Below, in pieces: positions 61,612 to 64,000 of a DNA stretch of 64,000 nt. Source of the stretch: Cyrtodaria siliqua (lineage: Eukaryota > Mollusca > Bivalvia > Adapedonta > Hiatellidae). The notes below the pieces were generated by a model, which was not told the origin of the DNA, did not search any database, and saw nothing but the letters and a program-made list of their open reading frames with translations. How positions within the stretch are numbered: position 1 is the first letter of the stretch; every line of letters begins with the position of its first letter. The stretch lies in assembly GCA_037043455.1 (NCBI GenBank), contig JAWPHD010000281.1, forward strand, positions 124,001-188,000, given 5' to 3'. The translations under genes and the position numbers were made by a program.

Positions 61612-61882
61612 CTCTCCAGGTGTTCAGGTCATATACTAATGTTTATGATTTAAACATATTTTATTGCCAATATTTTACAGACAGAATAATATCCACATAT
61701 ATACATTAGAAATATTATAATGACAAATGGGTCTGGTAACAAGTTCTACCAACATTAGTTTAAACCCTTCCCAGTTAACATCTTGAAATTACAAATGAGT
61801 ATGGCTGAGTGAAATCAATTACAATGGCAAATTATACAGTTCATCAGAACTCTCTCCAGGTGTTCAGGTCATATACTAATGT
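61612..61882. repeat. 31-bp direct repeat around a 209-bp insert (unit C only)
   Basis: CTCTCCAGGTGTTCAGGTCA plus the next 11 bases occur at 61612-61642 and 61852-61882. The other units have it once. The intervening sequence reads GCAATAAAATATG on the minus strand near its end, so it may be a retroposed piece. Confidence 0.55.
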
Positions 61883-62077
61883 ATATCTGCCGATTAAAAG
61901 TATAAAACTACCGTGATTGAATATGGCGTGTAGTGAATTATGAGTTGGTAACTCTTAATTCGATGCTCCAGATTTTGGGCTTGGCTTAGCTTGTTTCTAG
62001 CCGTTTATATTGTGTCTATAAAGTTTGTATCGCATTTTATTTGCATTCATAATTTTTTCGCAACTTTTCTATTCAAA

Positions 62078-62398
62078 ATGAATATTATCCCTTTAGAGCC
62101 CCTTTCAGAAAATATTAATTTACGTTTAAGAGAGTGTATTAAACAAGTGAAAACAATCTTGTTGTTTCAATGAAATTCGCGCTTTAAAATAATTAGTGAG
62201 CATGCACAAAAAGTGCGTTACTTCAAAGTGTTCTATTACCAGAATTTAGAGAACGTCATTCTTCAAAGGAAATGCCGCAAAAATGAGAAAACATTAAATA
62301 AACCTGGCATTTTTTTCATAGTTATACCATTAAACTATAGACATTTGTATAAACATATTAATATAATAATGACCTACCATTTATATATTTATTTATAA
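62078..62398 (+). other. TGA-split frame, unit C counterpart of 2624-2944
   Basis: 31 codons, TGA at 62171-62173, then 75 codons in the same frame, with the same total length as in unit A. Not recognised. Confidence 0.3.
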
Positions 62399-62794
62399 TA
62401 CGTATGATAATACCGTACAGAAAGTAATTTTGATGTGTTTTGGGGCGATATTTGAGGAAAAATCAATAAACATTCTAAACCAGAAAACGCATTAGTGTAA
62501 ATAGATTTTAGAATAAAACTTTTACTGGTTTAACGTTAAAAAATGCATCAATTTCAAAACAGTAAGTTGTAGGAAATATTTTGAATTTGTATTGTTAATT
62601 TAATAATCATGAACGGCAGCTGATTAGTTTGGCTGTGTATATATGTATTATGTTTGTATGCTTTATTCTTCTTAATGGTTTCAATTTTCAAATGTAATTT
62701 TACTAGTTGTCATATTTCGCAAAGCCCGCTTTATATATATTGTATTAATAAGTAATTCAATATTCTCAGATTTGTAGATTGAAATAACACTTAC

Positions 62795-62822
62795 CGTCTA
62801 TCTATTGATCTATCCTAGGAAT
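62795..62822 (-). other. 5'UTR exon of secreted gene copy 3
   Basis: 28 nt with the same ends as the other copies, donor GTAAGT at 62794-62789. Confidence 0.6.
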
Positions 62823-62854
62823 GATGCCGATTGAAGATTCGACTCCGTTTTATA
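62822..62854 (-). promoter_or_regulatory. Core promoter of secreted gene copy 3
   Basis: TATAAAA at 62854-62848 and TCATTC with its A at 62822, spacing 32. An AT-rich insertion (about 62883-62923) lies just upstream compared with the other units. Confidence 0.65.
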
Positions 62855-64000
62855 CGCTTCCTTTGCTACAGGAAGTACGAATAATACAAATATAATATAA
62901 TATAATACTATATAAGCATATTAGTTATTCCGCCGCTAGGTAACACATCCGTCGAATTTCGTTGACAGCTGAACTGAACTTTATGCAACTTTAAGACAGT
63001 TAAATTGTAAAAGGAGTGTATTGAAGAGTATTGGATTATTAGTTTCAAATAAAAAATTATTATTTTCTTGTATCGTAATAAAAAAGAAATAAAATGACGA
63101 GCTACTTCTAGTTATATTGTAAAAACAAACACGACGAATATGTTGGGAATATTTTGGTTAAAACAAAACCAACGTTTTGATAAACTATATATCTGTCATC
63201 TTCTAACATTTAACTATAGAAATGTATTACATTTGATTGATGTTCGGTTAACATGGTCATTTTGACCCTACTCTATTATGTTTCCTTTTAAATTCTTACA
63301 GCGCTATTTCGTTGATACGTAGTTTAAACAATATTGTATTCACAAATATTGTATAATTTATATGGTTTACTATATAGACAAAATGATTCAAAAGAAAGCT
63401 ATTAACTTGTATCAATTTGTTTCCTTAACATAATGATATAACTGAAACACTTTATTTCAAAATCAGTAAGCCACACGCGCATGTAGTCATACAATATATG
63501 CACCTATATTTGTAACAGACGTAGCAAGATTCGTAGATACATGTATTAAAAAATGCAAAATAAACACATTTGTACTGTTTATTTCTTTTCAGAGAACAAA
63601 AACAAAAACAAAAAGTAAGAAAAAAGATGCGACACACATGAACACGTCAGAATTTCCATTTGAAATTTCACGGAGAAGGTGACTAAACATAAATAAACAT
63701 ATCAATATCAATGTTATGAACATATAAGCTCATGCACATACTTTTCAAACACAATGAAAAATGCTGTTTGCATTTTCAAACGTTACAAATCGCCACATAC
63801 AAAATAAACAAAACTATGTGAAAATAAAAACAGTGCAATTACATGGAAGACGTGGAATTACAATTACGTCAAATCAAATCAAGCGTTTTCCTTATTTCAA
63901 ATGCTTTAAAAATATACACAATGTTTTTATTTCTTTTCCATTTTTGCTGTAATAAAGTTCTTTTAATTTGGACATGCTCGATCGATTCCAAAAATACTTT
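62855..64000. other. Upstream flank of copy 3 promoter and start of LINE fragment
   Basis: Collinear with 34879-36235, with a gap of about 200 bp near 63049. The last 55 bases match the 3' end of the LINE fragment at 36180. No gene is seen. Confidence 0.5.

Larger units (their letters stand above)
57720..62794 (-). other. Intron 1 of secreted gene copy 3
   Basis: A 5075-bp intron, longer than in copy 2 because of the 58903-60358 and 61643-61882 insertions. It contains tRNA-like sequences at 58269-58347 (minus) and 58631-58705 (plus, the best-preserved A-box) and the stop-split frame at 62078-62398. Confidence 0.6.
57868..64000. repeat. Tandem-duplication unit C (partial)
   Basis: This is the third copy, cut by the right edge of the window after the start of the LINE fragment also seen at 36165. 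Several positions agree with unit B against unit A (for example the ACACACAACTAATCG and CCCAAACTCATTTTAATGG stretches), so B and C look like the closer pair. Private gains are the 1.46-kb insert at 58903-60358 and about 240 bp at 61643-61882. Confidence 0.8.

Overview
This window looks like animal nuclear DNA, most likely from a lophotrochozoan and probably a bivalve mollusc. It is AT-rich, has spliced genes with GT-AG introns, and carries many degraded retroelements and DNA transposons, tRNA-derived SINEs and a BEL/Pao element. It also encodes small Gly/Tyr-rich secreted proteins of the kind found in molluscan mantle and shell. The organism call is inference. Most long open frames are satellite or repeat artefacts.

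The main architecture is a large head-to-tail tandem duplication. Unit A is 1-31578, unit B is 31579-57867 and unit C is 57868-64000 (cut by the window edge). All three open with the same sequence and stay collinear by eye, with substitutions and many presence/absence insertions. Each unit carries (i) a minus-strand gene for an 84-85 aa secreted Gly/Tyr-rich protein. Its TATA/Inr promoter and 28-nt 5'UTR exon lie at 3347-3406, 34819-34878 and 62795-62854; its coding exons lie at 31295-31427 plus 28452-28573, and 57581-57716 plus 54316-54437. The coding exons of the first copy lie off the left edge. Units A and B also carry (ii) a broken minus-strand gene for a Gly/Ser/Trp-repeat protein (14698-18779; 44121-45897), (iii) a 36-bp satellite array of about 99 versus 28 units, and (iv) Penelope-like retroelement fragments.

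Insertions specific to one unit, with matching empty sites in another, include a mariner element (6452-7788), a deleted BEL/Pao element (14819-17148), a 1.2-kb TIR element (19793-20994), a MITE (22146-22615) and a foldback-bearing insertion (27361-28032) in A; two SINEs (33760-34089, 43439-43764) in B; and a 1.46-kb retroposed-looking insert (58903-60358) in C. A 35-bp minisatellite expanded in A only.

The most striking structure is in the BEL/Pao copy. Where the primer-binding site should be, it carries a complete mature-form tRNA-His copy, including the 3' CCA and a G at position -1. This is joined directly to the integrase, with gag, protease, RT and RNase H missing. It reads as a fossil of plus-strand synthesis that copied the whole tRNA primer and then switched template. 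The small secreted gene looks intact in both complete copies and its exons differ far less than its introns. The Gly/Ser/Trp-repeat gene is broken independently in each unit.
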